This document shows, piece after piece, positions 7,363 to 14,460 of a stretch of 29,725 nt of DNA. The translations under genes were made by a program, and so were the position numbers. Position 1 is the stretch's first letter, and each line of letters starts with the position of its first letter. The notes under the pieces are model-generated. The model saw nothing but the letters and a program-made list of their open reading frames with translations, did no database searches and was not told the DNA's origin. The DNA comes from JBKPCD01 sp046727175 (GTDB taxonomy: Bacteria; Acidobacteriota; Vicinamibacteria; Vicinamibacterales; 2-12-FULL-66-21), in assembly GCA_046727175.1 (NCBI GenBank), contig JBKPCD010000095.1, positions 1-29,725 on the forward strand. Reading direction: 5' to 3'.

Positions 7363-9249
7363 TCAAAGTCTACTCGATGGCATTTGTCCGGTTGTCGCGG
7401 CCGAGAAGAACTCCTTCGCCTCCCGATACTGAAAACCCAGGCGGCGCGCGAACCCCGGATCCTGCGGACCGCCGCCGATATAGATGCACTGCGACGGATC
7501 GAGCCGATGCCGCTCGATCAGGAGGACGCCGAGTCCTGGCAGTGGCTTGCGGCACCAGCAGACGGGCGGGCCGGCGCCGTGCGGGCAGTACCGCACGTCG
7601 ATCGACACCCCGAGCCGCTCTCGCATGCGCGCAAACGTCGCCTCGACTTGCAGGTGCGTCATGGTCTCTTCAGCGATTTCCGGCTGCCACGAGAGACCGA
7701 ACAGCAACCAGCCTTCGTTGGCGAATCGACGCAACACCTCGCCTCGGTGCGGCAACACCTCGACATCGTCCTCGGAGGACGGCGAGCGCCGACCCGAACG
7801 GCTTCGTCGGAGAACGCCGTCGCACCAGAGGACCACCGCCCGATTCGTGAACGAGGGATCGCGCCTGCGCGCGAACGGCATCGTCTCGATTCGCGCGAAT
7901 CCTTCCGAGGGGTCCGGCGGCTCGAGCTCGCGCTGGTACCGGAACTGCACACCCGGACCGAACGCGCTGACGTCACGTTTGATCGTCTCCCGAATCTCGC
8001 CGGGCTCGAGGAGCCGGCCGAACTTCGAGACCATCCTCGACACTGCGTTGACCTGCGCGTCCTCGAGACTCGTCGATAGAAACACACAGCGAACGGGGAC
8101 GCCCTGTCTCGCAGCCGCCTGAATGACGGCGCCGCGTGATTCCCGCGACACGTACGTGTTGTCGAGAACGAGCCGCGACGTCCCTGACGCAATCAGCCGA
8201 TCGAGCGCCGGCAGCAAGCCCCGCAACGATCCGCCACCTTCGTCACGGTTCAACCGGTGGTATCCCTGCTCGACGAACGCACGCGCCGCGGTACTCTTCC
8301 CTGCTGCCGGCAGCCCCATGATCAGGACGATCTCGCCCGAACCGCGCTGGCGCGCACCCGCGAGCCGTGGAGCGGTCGCCTCCGGGCGCAACAGCCGTCC
8401 GGCCGGAAAGCGTTCGTCCAGCCGCTCGCGATCTTCGCCGGTCAAGCGGATCTCGCGCGCTCGAACAATCGAGCGCGCCGTCTCGACACGGGTCGGACCC
8501 GGAATCGGCAGGATCACCTCTGAGAGATCCCGGAGCCATGCGAGTGCAATCTCGAACGTGGTGACCTGATGACGCGCCGCCAGATCAGCAAGCACCGGAT
8601 CCGTGAGCGTCTTTCGCCGACGCGGTGTGCCGCCGAGAGGACGATATGCGACGAGACGAATCCGGTGGGTCACGCAATACCTGACGACACCGTTCAGCAG
8701 GTTGACGTCGTTCCACGGGCTCAGCTCGACCTGGACGGCATCGATCTCCGTGATGCTCCTCGCCTCCTCGATCTGTCCCACGTTCACGTTGCACAGGCCG
8801 ATCGCGTCGACCAGTCGGTCGCGTTTCAAGGATGCGAGCGCGCGAACGCTCGTCGACAGTGGTGTCCGCGGATCGGGCGCATGGAGCTGATAGAGCGGGA
8901 TGCGATCGAGGCCGAGCGCCTGGCGGCTTGCTTCGCACGCGGAAACGAGGTGCCGCGCGCGCCCGTCGGCAATCCAGTTGCCCTGAGGGCGCCGCAGCCC
9001 ACCCTTCGTCGCCACGATGATCCGGGCCCGGTCGCCGCTCCACGTCGCAAGGGCGCGCGCGATCAATCGCTCGTTGTGACCGCCGCCCCGATCGTCGAGC
9101 GCGTAGGCGTCAGCGGTGTCGAGAAAGTTGACGCCGGCATCGAACGCGGCGTGGAGGACGTCGATTGCGCGACGCTCGTCGCGGTCGCGGTCGGTGGAGA
9201 GGCGCATGCAGCCCATTCCGAGAGGCAGCACGCCGCCTGTTGGCCACAT
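7363..9249 (-). CDS. Aldo/keto reductase - PNKP-like kinase - degenerate HAD fusion
   Basis: 628 residues in three parts. Residues 1-290 are an aldo/keto reductase with the whole catalytic tetrad D44, Y49, K82, H123. Residues 305-450 are a P-loop kinase of the polynucleotide 5'-kinase (PNKP) type: GLPAAGKST at 312-320, YHRLNRDE with D336 at the general-base position, LVLDNTYVSRESR at 360-372, and GVPVRCVFLSTSLEDAQVN at 383-401. Residues 465-628 resemble a HAD phosphatase of the PNKP/GmhB type: C555, H557, C564 and C566 form a GmhB-like zinc loop followed by RKP. Its nucleophile is lost, however: motif I reads VVLWCDGV, with Trp475 where Asp should be, and the last motif is GGGPQD rather than GD...D. 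Kinase then phosphatase is the order of T4 Pnkp. I infer an active reductase, a probably active kinase and a dead phosphatase; a joint role is unknown. It lies in a minus-strand run between the VWA and nucleotidyltransferase genes. Confidence 0.85.
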   Translation of the reverse strand: MWPTGGVLPLGMGCMRLSTDRDRDERRAIDVLHAAFDAGVNFLDTADAYALDDRGGGHNERLIARALATWSGDRARIIVATKGGLRRPQGNWIADGRARHLVSACEASRQALGLDRIPLYQLHAPDPRTPLSTSVRALASLKRDRLVDAIGLCNVNVGQIEEARSITEIDAVQVELSPWNDVNLLNGVVRYCVTHRIRLVAYRPLGGTPRRRKTLTDPVLADLAARHQVTTFEIALAWLRDLSEVILPIPGPTRVETARSIVRAREIRLTGEDRERLDERFPAGRLLRPEATAPRLAGARQRGSGEIVLIMGLPAAGKSTAARAFVEQGYHRLNRDEGGGSLRGLLPALDRLIASGTSRLVLDNTYVSRESRGAVIQAAARQGVPVRCVFLSTSLEDAQVNAVSRMVSKFGRLLEPGEIRETIKRDVSAFGPGVQFRYQRELEPPDPSEGFARIETMPFARRRDPSFTNRAVVLWCDGVLRRSRSGRRSPSSEDDVEVLPHRGEVLRRFANEGWLLFGLSWQPEIAEETMTHLQVEATFARMRERLGVSIDVRYCPHGAGPPVCWCRKPLPGLGVLLIERHRLDPSQCIYIGGGPQDPGFARRLGFQYREAKEFFSAATTGQMPSSRL

Positions 9250-9319
9250 CCCTGGAGTCTACCTGGAGAGCCCCTGACGTTGTCTCGCGCTCCCCGAACT
9301 CGCCAGGGCGACGCGCGGC

Positions 9320-10252
9320 TCACTTCCCGGGCAGCCAGCGTCTCGCGCGAGCGGTCACGCCGCGGCGGAGGACGCGGAGCTCGAGCTCTCGTAGATCTGC
9401 CTTCCTCCCGACCGGCGGATCGGGCACCTCGATGACGTAGTAGCTCGCCGTCTCCTGCATGATGCGATCCACGGCGCCATTGACATTGTTCGTGTTCAGG
9501 AACGCAAATCCGCCGGTCTCTCGCGCGAAGCCGCTCGACCCACTGCCGGCAAAAAACGAGCTTCCCACACCGCCGGGGTCGATTACGTACAGCGTTGCGT
9601 TCGCAAAGGCGATCGCGCGCATCGCGTCGACCCATTCGGGCCGAAGGTCGCGCCCGATGGTCGGCGGCGCGATAGGTGTATCGAACAGCCACCCGGAACC
9701 AATGCAGACGATCGTCTTTCGCCCCGGGCTCTCGGCGAGCTGGCGCGACAGCGCCGCGACGGTCGTCAGCACGTGCTCACCGAGGCTGTCGAATGGCATC
9801 ACCCCTACCTGGAATCCGCTGTACGCGTCGATGCTCTTGAGCAGTTGCGCGCGATCGTCGGTACTCTTCATGAAGTCGCCGTCGAGCGCGACGATCGACA
9901 TCTCGTCTCCCGGGCCCATCCGCCTCACGAACTGGCTGGCGACTTCTCTCACTCGCGGCGCCAGCGTGGGAGCCGTCGTGATGTTGTCGAGAACGAGTAC
10001 GGTCAACCGGCCGTTGCGCTCCATGTCACGCGTGGCCATCGTGATGCTCTCGATGGGCACGCGGTAATGGTTGATCCAGACTTCCAGGTCGTCCCGTCGC
10101 AAGTCGTCGACCGGACTCCCGTCGCGATTCGATGCGATCGCGTCGATTCTCAGGCGGGGTGCGGACGAACGCGTCCGTGGCGCGTCCTGGATGCGTTCGG
10201 GGCCAAAACCGTTGGCAGCGAGAACGCTCACGGTAAGCAGAAACGGTTTCAT
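9320..10252 (-). CDS. Secreted VWFA-related domain protein
   Basis: 310 residues with an N-terminal MKPFLLTVSVLAANGFG hydrophobic segment, likely a signal peptide or anchor. The body matches the VWFA-related domain common in Acidobacteriota (type of TIGR03436): an early SPVDDLRRDDLEVWINHYRVP segment ('will be a ... in the conduct of attack' type repeat), then LTVLVLDNITTA where the MIDAS D-x-S-x-S should be, and a C-terminal ETGGFAFLNTNNVNGAVDRIMQ block. Only D89 and T93 of the MIDAS remain, so metal-dependent ligand binding may be weakened. Function in this family is unknown; export is inferred. The ATG has GAGGT five bases upstream. It is transcribed divergently from the ABC exporter. Confidence 0.8.
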   Translation of the reverse strand: MKPFLLTVSVLAANGFGPERIQDAPRTRSSAPRLRIDAIASNRDGSPVDDLRRDDLEVWINHYRVPIESITMATRDMERNGRLTVLVLDNITTAPTLAPRVREVASQFVRRMGPGDEMSIVALDGDFMKSTDDRAQLLKSIDAYSGFQVGVMPFDSLGEHVLTTVAALSRQLAESPGRKTIVCIGSGWLFDTPIAPPTIGRDLRPEWVDAMRAIAFANATLYVIDPGGVGSSFFAGSGSSGFARETGGFAFLNTNNVNGAVDRIMQETASYYVIEVPDPPVGRKADLRELELRVLRRGVTARARRWLPGK

Positions 10253-10415
10253 GTGACCTCGACTTGTCCATCTTCGACCACTCGAGTCGGGTTCTCGAGC
10301 GGCCGGTGCACCGCGGAATCGCGGAGATTGTCGGGACCCAGCCCGGCCGGTCGCAGTGTACCAGCCGAGAGTTCGAATCCAAACCGAGTTCGCAGGAATG
10401 ACACCGTCCCACCAG

Positions 10416-10432
10416 ATATAGACAATCTATAT
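10416..10432. promoter_or_regulatory. Palindromic operator candidate over the -35 box
   Basis: ATATAGA (10416-10422), CAA, TCTATAT (10426-10432) is a perfect 7-bp inverted repeat in very AT-rich sequence, in a region otherwise GC-rich. It covers the -35 element of the promoter for the ABC exporter. Such placement is typical of a repressor site. No repressor gene is next to it. Confidence 0.6.
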
Positions 10433-10448
10433 TGAGTCGCAGTATAAG
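10419..10448 (+). promoter_or_regulatory. Sigma-70-like promoter for the ABC exporter
   Basis: TAGACA at 10419-10424 (5 of 6 to TTGACA), an 18-bp spacer, and TATAAG at 10443-10448 (5 of 6 to TATAAT). Transcription would begin near 10455, about 20 bases before the ATG at 10475. AGG at 10462-10464 is a weak ribosome-binding site. Confidence 0.6.
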
Positions 10449-10474
10449 ACCGGCCATCGACAGGTTGCCCGCCA

Positions 10475-12289
10475 ATGTCGCTCAATCCCAGTGACGCGAG
10501 AACCCGTGCGCTGCGGGTCAAGAAGAATCTGCGTCAGGGCCTCGCCCTTGCGTGGGCCGCGTCGCCCCGGTCGCTGATCCGCTACTCGCTCCTCGGCGTC
10601 GTCAACGCGGCCATGCCTCCCATTACGGTCTATCTGGGCGCAACTCTCGTCAATCGCATCGCGGACGCGCGCGTCCACGCGATTGGAATCAGCGATGTGC
10701 TCCCGGTCGTGATTGGGCTGTGGGTGGCCACCGGCGTACAACGAGCCGTCGGCGCCTACATGGGCTACGGCAGAAACCTGTTCGTGCGTCGCGTGCAGCT
10801 CGAGGCGGAACGACGCCTGCTCGCGCAAGCGTCGAAAGTCGACATCGGTCATTTCGACAACTCCGACTGGCACGATCGTCTCGCGCGCGCCAAGCGCGAC
10901 GTCTCCTGGAGACCGGGCGATCTCACGTGGTCGGTTCTCGGACTTTCGGGCAACATCGTCACCATCGTGCTGATGGCGTCGCTGCTCGCGAGCCTGCACT
11001 ACGTCCTCGTCATCCTCGCGCTCGTCGCGGCGCTCCTGTCGCTGGCGCTCGAACGGCGCGTGACCGCGCGTCTCTACGAGTTCTTCTACAAGGAGACGCC
11101 TGAGGAGCGCGAACGGGAGTACCTGGGCGACCTTCTCGTGCAGCCGCGCACGACCAAGGAAATCCGCGCGTACGTGCTCGCCGACTACCTACTCGGCCGG
11201 CACAACACGCTCACCGAAGATCTGTTCGAGCAACGCGTGCTCATGTACCGCTCCGGCACTCGCATCTCGATTCTGACGGGGCTCGTCACCGGGACGGCGC
11301 TCGCGCTCGCCTACGTCTTCGTCGCCACACAGGGCGTCGCCGGCACGATCGATCCGGGGGGCGTCGTCCTGGTCATCGGGGCGTTCACCTCCGTCGCCGG
11401 AACGCTCGGCCAGATCTCGAGCACGTTCGTCGCGGTCGATCAGCACACGACGTTTCTCGACGATTACTTCTCGTTCCTTGCAATCGAACCGCTGGTGCAC
11501 GTCCCGGCAAGACCTCGACTCGTGCCAAGCGGGGCGATCGACGGCGTCGAGTTCGATGACGTCACGTTCGCGTATCCAGGCGGAACGGAGCCCGCAGTCG
11601 CAGGCTTGACGTTGCACGTCCGCGCTGGCGAGCTCATCGCGCTCGTCGGCGAGAACGGTGCGGGCAAGAGTACGCTCGTCAAGCTGCTGCTGCGCTTCTA
11701 CGATCCGGATCGGGGAGCGGTCCGCGTCGGCGGCGTGGACCTGCGCGAGCTCGATCCCGAAGCGCTGCGTAATCGGATCGGCGTGTTGTTCCAGGACTAC
11801 GCGAGCTACGAGCTCTCGGTCCGAGAGAACGTCGTGATGGGACGTCCGAACGAGACGGTCGACGAGCAGCGGGTCATGCAGGCGCTGCGCGACGCGCGCA
11901 GCGAATGGCTGGTGAAGCGGATGCCCAAGGGCCTCGATTCAAGAGTGGGGCGGCTCTTCGAGGGCGGTCACGAGCTGTCAGGCGGCGAGTGGCAGCGCCT
12001 CGCCCTGGCCCGCATCATGTACCGCGACGCGGACATCTGGATCCTCGACGAGCCGACGTCATCGCTGGATCCCGAAGCTGAGGCGGCTATCTTCGCGGAG
12101 CTCAAGGAGAACCTGAGAGGCCGGATCGGGATCGTGATCTCGCACCGGTTCTCGACCGTCCGCATCGCGGACCGCATCGCCGTCGTCGCGGACGGCCGGA
12201 TCAAGGAGCTGGGAACGCACGAGCAACTGCTGGTGACGGGCGGGCGGTACGCGGAGCTGTTCGAGCTGCAAGCCGCAGGCTATCGATAA
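10475..12289 (+). CDS. ABC exporter half-transporter (fused permease-ATPase)
   Basis: 604 residues. The N-terminal 330 residues hold the membrane domain, with hydrophobic segments near 38-60, 74-94, 155-192 and 268-315. The ATPase follows: Walker A GENGAGKST at 392-400, Q-loop FQD at 439-441, signature LSGGEWQ at 501-507, Walker B IWILDEP at 521-527 and the switch His557. The LSGGEWQ form is frequent in lantibiotic and peptide exporters (NisT-like), so a peptide or lipid-like substrate is possible, but no peptidase C39 domain or precursor peptide gene is nearby. Half-transporters act as homodimers in the inner membrane. It has its own promoter with a palindromic operator and appears monocistronic. 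Confidence 0.9.
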   Translation: MSLNPSDARTRALRVKKNLRQGLALAWAASPRSLIRYSLLGVVNAAMPPITVYLGATLVNRIADARVHAIGISDVLPVVIGLWVATGVQRAVGAYMGYGRNLFVRRVQLEAERRLLAQASKVDIGHFDNSDWHDRLARAKRDVSWRPGDLTWSVLGLSGNIVTIVLMASLLASLHYVLVILALVAALLSLALERRVTARLYEFFYKETPEEREREYLGDLLVQPRTTKEIRAYVLADYLLGRHNTLTEDLFEQRVLMYRSGTRISILTGLVTGTALALAYVFVATQGVAGTIDPGGVVLVIGAFTSVAGTLGQISSTFVAVDQHTTFLDDYFSFLAIEPLVHVPARPRLVPSGAIDGVEFDDVTFAYPGGTEPAVAGLTLHVRAGELIALVGENGAGKSTLVKLLLRFYDPDRGAVRVGGVDLRELDPEALRNRIGVLFQDYASYELSVRENVVMGRPNETVDEQRVMQALRDARSEWLVKRMPKGLDSRVGRLFEGGHELSGGEWQRLALARIMYRDADIWILDEPTSSLDPEAEAAIFAELKENLRGRIGIVISHRFSTVRIADRIAVVADGRIKELGTHEQLLVTGGRYAELFELQAAGYR

Positions 12290-12511
12290 TCGTGCAGACG
12301 GTCGACATCGGCAACCTGAGGGTTCCATTCGGGACCCCTTTTCACCTTGCGGGGTTCCAGCGGTTCCACCCACAATGCGATTCCAACTTGATGCTGAGGG
12401 CCATCGTCGTGAACGACTCATCGGGCGCTAGCCCGAGCAGCCACGCGACAGCGCAGCGCACACCGCGCGCACAAGGCGTGATGCTGATTGGTATCGAAGG
12501 CCGCATCAGTC

Positions 12512-12694
12512 ATGTTTACCATCGAGCACATCAACGACATCCACGGCCGGCTCGGTAGCGCGAGCACGCTCCCGGAGTATGTACGGGCGCTTAAGGCGCT
12601 CGGCGTCGAACGGTACGATTCCTACCTGGCCGACGGCCATTCGGAGTACTTCGGGCACGGCGGCCACAGGGTCGTCTCCCCACCGGTGCACGAG
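12512..12694 (+). pseudogene. DUF1398-family gene, 3'-truncated
   Basis: From an ATG at 12512 the frame reads MFTIEHINDIHGRLGSASTL and continues with LKALGVERYDSYLADGHSEY and a GHRVVSPPVHE segment. This is the N-terminal half of the DUF1398 family (E. coli YbcV-like, about 130 residues). The match ends at codon 61 (12692-12694). After that the frame reads the reverse strand of a kinase gene and stops at 12745. The C-terminal half is missing, so the gene is broken. Family function is unknown. Confidence 0.75.
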
Positions 12695-13033
12695 GTGCAG
12701 TGCCTCAGTCATGGCGAGAGCGCCGTGCGTCAACCGGTCGGCTAACGTGTCTCCCTCGACCAGTTCCATAACGAGGAAGTGGCGATCGCCGCTTTGTTGA
12801 AAATCGTGGACGACAGCGATGTTGCTGTGGTTCAACGGGGCGAGGAGCTCGGCCTCACGTTCGAATCTGGAGACGCGTTCCGGGTCACGCGCCAAGGCTT
12901 CGGGAAGAATCTTGATGGCGACATCGCGTTTCAATTTCGAGTCGTACGCGCGATAGACTTCGCCCATTCCCCCAGCGTCAATCGGGGTGAGAATCTCGAA
13001 GGCATTGAGCCGCACGCCGGCCGCCAGGGGCAT
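12695..13033 (-). pseudogene. Hanks-type Ser/Thr protein kinase, 3'-truncated
   Basis: Minus-strand frame beginning at ATG 13033 (an ATG at 13042 is also in frame). It shows the N-lobe of a bacterial Ser/Thr kinase: GGMGEVYRAYD glycine loop, VAIKILPE with the catalytic Lys, RFEREAELLAPLNHSNI with the helix-C Glu, and the hinge FLVMELVEGDTLADRL. Homology ends at about GALAMTEAL (12698); the HRD and DFG motifs and everything after are gone. The frame then runs 60 codons through antisense DUF1398 sequence to a stop at 12506. It cannot be an active kinase. Acidobacterial genomes carry many such kinases with C-terminal beta-propellers, and this is probably the start of one. Confidence 0.8.
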
Positions 13034-13172
13034 CGCGCGCATTATCCATCAGCAGTCGACCGGCGCAACGGTTCGAGAAGCGGATAGGTCCCGAGCCACC
13101 GGAGGGAAGCGAGATGTCGATCGTGCGCTCGGGTAATCGTCGGGATTTCGGCGCGAACGATTTCCGGAGACG

Positions 13173-13204
13173 CCCAAAGCCGAAAGCCATAAACCCAAAG
13201 CCTG
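13173..13204. repeat. CAAAGCC-word repeat
   Basis: The words CCCAAAGCC, GAAAGCC and CCCAAAGCC follow one another, forming an impure tandem of a 7 to 9-base unit. It lies in the gap between the kinase remnant and the DUF1624 stop codon at 13231. Confidence 0.45.
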
Positions 13205-13230
13205 AGTTGGCACTGAGCATGTCACGATCG

Positions 13231-14412
13231 CTACACATAACGCATCCAGGCCTGCGGACGTCGTGTCTTGATCTCGGCGTACCAACGGCACAGCAGGTAG
13301 AGGATCGCGACATCGACAACGAATACCAGATACAAGAGCGGAAGGCTCCATCGCTGCGCCGCCGGGATGGAGACGTACGGTGCCGTCGTAAAGCGCGCGG
13401 AATTGACGGCTCCGTCACGAATCAGCCAGACGACGAGAGCGGTCGCGTGAATCAACGGAATGTGGAGCAGGTAGTAGAACATCGGTACGCGGCCGAAGGT
13501 CTGCAGAACCCGACCAAGGTAGCGGGTCGCGCGCTCCGCGAGTGGCACCAGCGCAATCGTCGGGCCAAGGGTCATCAACAGAAAGAGCTGCGACGCCGGG
13601 TACTTCTGCTGATTCAGTAAGCGGAAGAGTGCAGGCGGCGCGCCATCCTGCGCGCCCTGCAGATACACGACGAGAATCCCCACGACCAGGAACAGCGCAG
13701 TCGCAGGCACGCCAATCCTCAGCGAGAGTCGACGGCGTTCGGGCGCCTCGCGGACGACGATCGCGCCGAACGCATACCCGACAGCCATCACGCCAATCCA
13801 CGGCACGATGGAATAGAGAACGGTGATCGTCAGACTCTCACCAATCTTCACCTGTCCGCCGAGATAGACGAACTGCCAGATCCAACGCAACTGCGACGGC
13901 GTGGCATTCGCGAGGAAGTACAGAATGTTCTGCCCGAAGATCGTGATCAGACCGAACGTCGTGATCGCCCAGGTCGGGAGTTGGATCAGGGCGGCCATCA
14001 GAATCATGCACCATCCGAGCATCCAGATCACACCGGCGAGCAGCTGCGTGAAGTCGAACGTGAACGTCCACATCACGTGAATCAACGTCAGCTCGAGAAC
14101 GACAAGGAGGACGCCACGCTTGGCGAGATATTTCGCGAGAGCAGCCCGGCCGACCTTGGAGCCATGCAGGTACGCGGCCGTGCCAGCGAGGAAGACGAAC
14201 GCAGGCGCACAAAAATGCGTGACCCATCGTGTGAGGAAGACGCCCGCGGTTGGTCCACCTGCTGGAACGCCGGAATACACGCGCACGTGATCGATCGCCA
14301 TGAGGACCATGACGGCGCCGCGGATCACGTCGAGAGATGCGAGCCGGTGGGCAGGCGCCGTTGCCGACACGGGAAGCTGTTGTGAGCGGGTCGCCGTCGC
14401 GGTGACACTCAT
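13231..14412 (-). CDS. DUF1624 multi-pass membrane protein (HGSNAT-like)
   Basis: 393 residues with about ten hydrophobic segments. The N-terminus reads RLASLDVIRGAVMVLMAIDH, the hallmark of the DUF1624/heparan-alpha-glucosaminide N-acetyltransferase-like family. It continues with WVTHFCAPAFVFLAG and, later, GRVPMFYYLLHIPLIH, the family's conserved last third. Relatives move acyl groups across the membrane; activity here is inferred from family only. Start chosen at 14412 because GGAGG lies five bases upstream. It follows the ADOP permease on the same strand after a 48-bp gap that holds a CCCCGG repeat, so it may be the last gene of a padR-ADOP-DUF1624 operon. Confidence 0.8.
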   Translation of the reverse strand: MSVTATATRSQQLPVSATAPAHRLASLDVIRGAVMVLMAIDHVRVYSGVPAGGPTAGVFLTRWVTHFCAPAFVFLAGTAAYLHGSKVGRAALAKYLAKRGVLLVVLELTLIHVMWTFTFDFTQLLAGVIWMLGWCMILMAALIQLPTWAITTFGLITIFGQNILYFLANATPSQLRWIWQFVYLGGQVKIGESLTITVLYSIVPWIGVMAVGYAFGAIVVREAPERRRLSLRIGVPATALFLVVGILVVYLQGAQDGAPPALFRLLNQQKYPASQLFLLMTLGPTIALVPLAERATRYLGRVLQTFGRVPMFYYLLHIPLIHATALVVWLIRDGAVNSARFTTAPYVSIPAAQRWSLPLLYLVFVVDVAILYLLCRWYAEIKTRRPQAWMRYV

Positions 14413-14427
14413 TGGATCCTCCGCTTC

Positions 14428-14459
14428 CGTCCCGGTCCCCGGCCCCCGGTCCCCGGCCG
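14428..14459. repeat. CCCCGGT-word repeat
   Basis: A near-tandem of CCCGGTCCCCGG-like units fills the 48-bp gap between the ADOP stop codon (14461) and the Shine-Dalgarno sequence of the DUF1624 gene. It resembles the GGGAACCGG-type tract at 20555-20617. Confidence 0.5.
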
Positions 14460-14460
14460 C

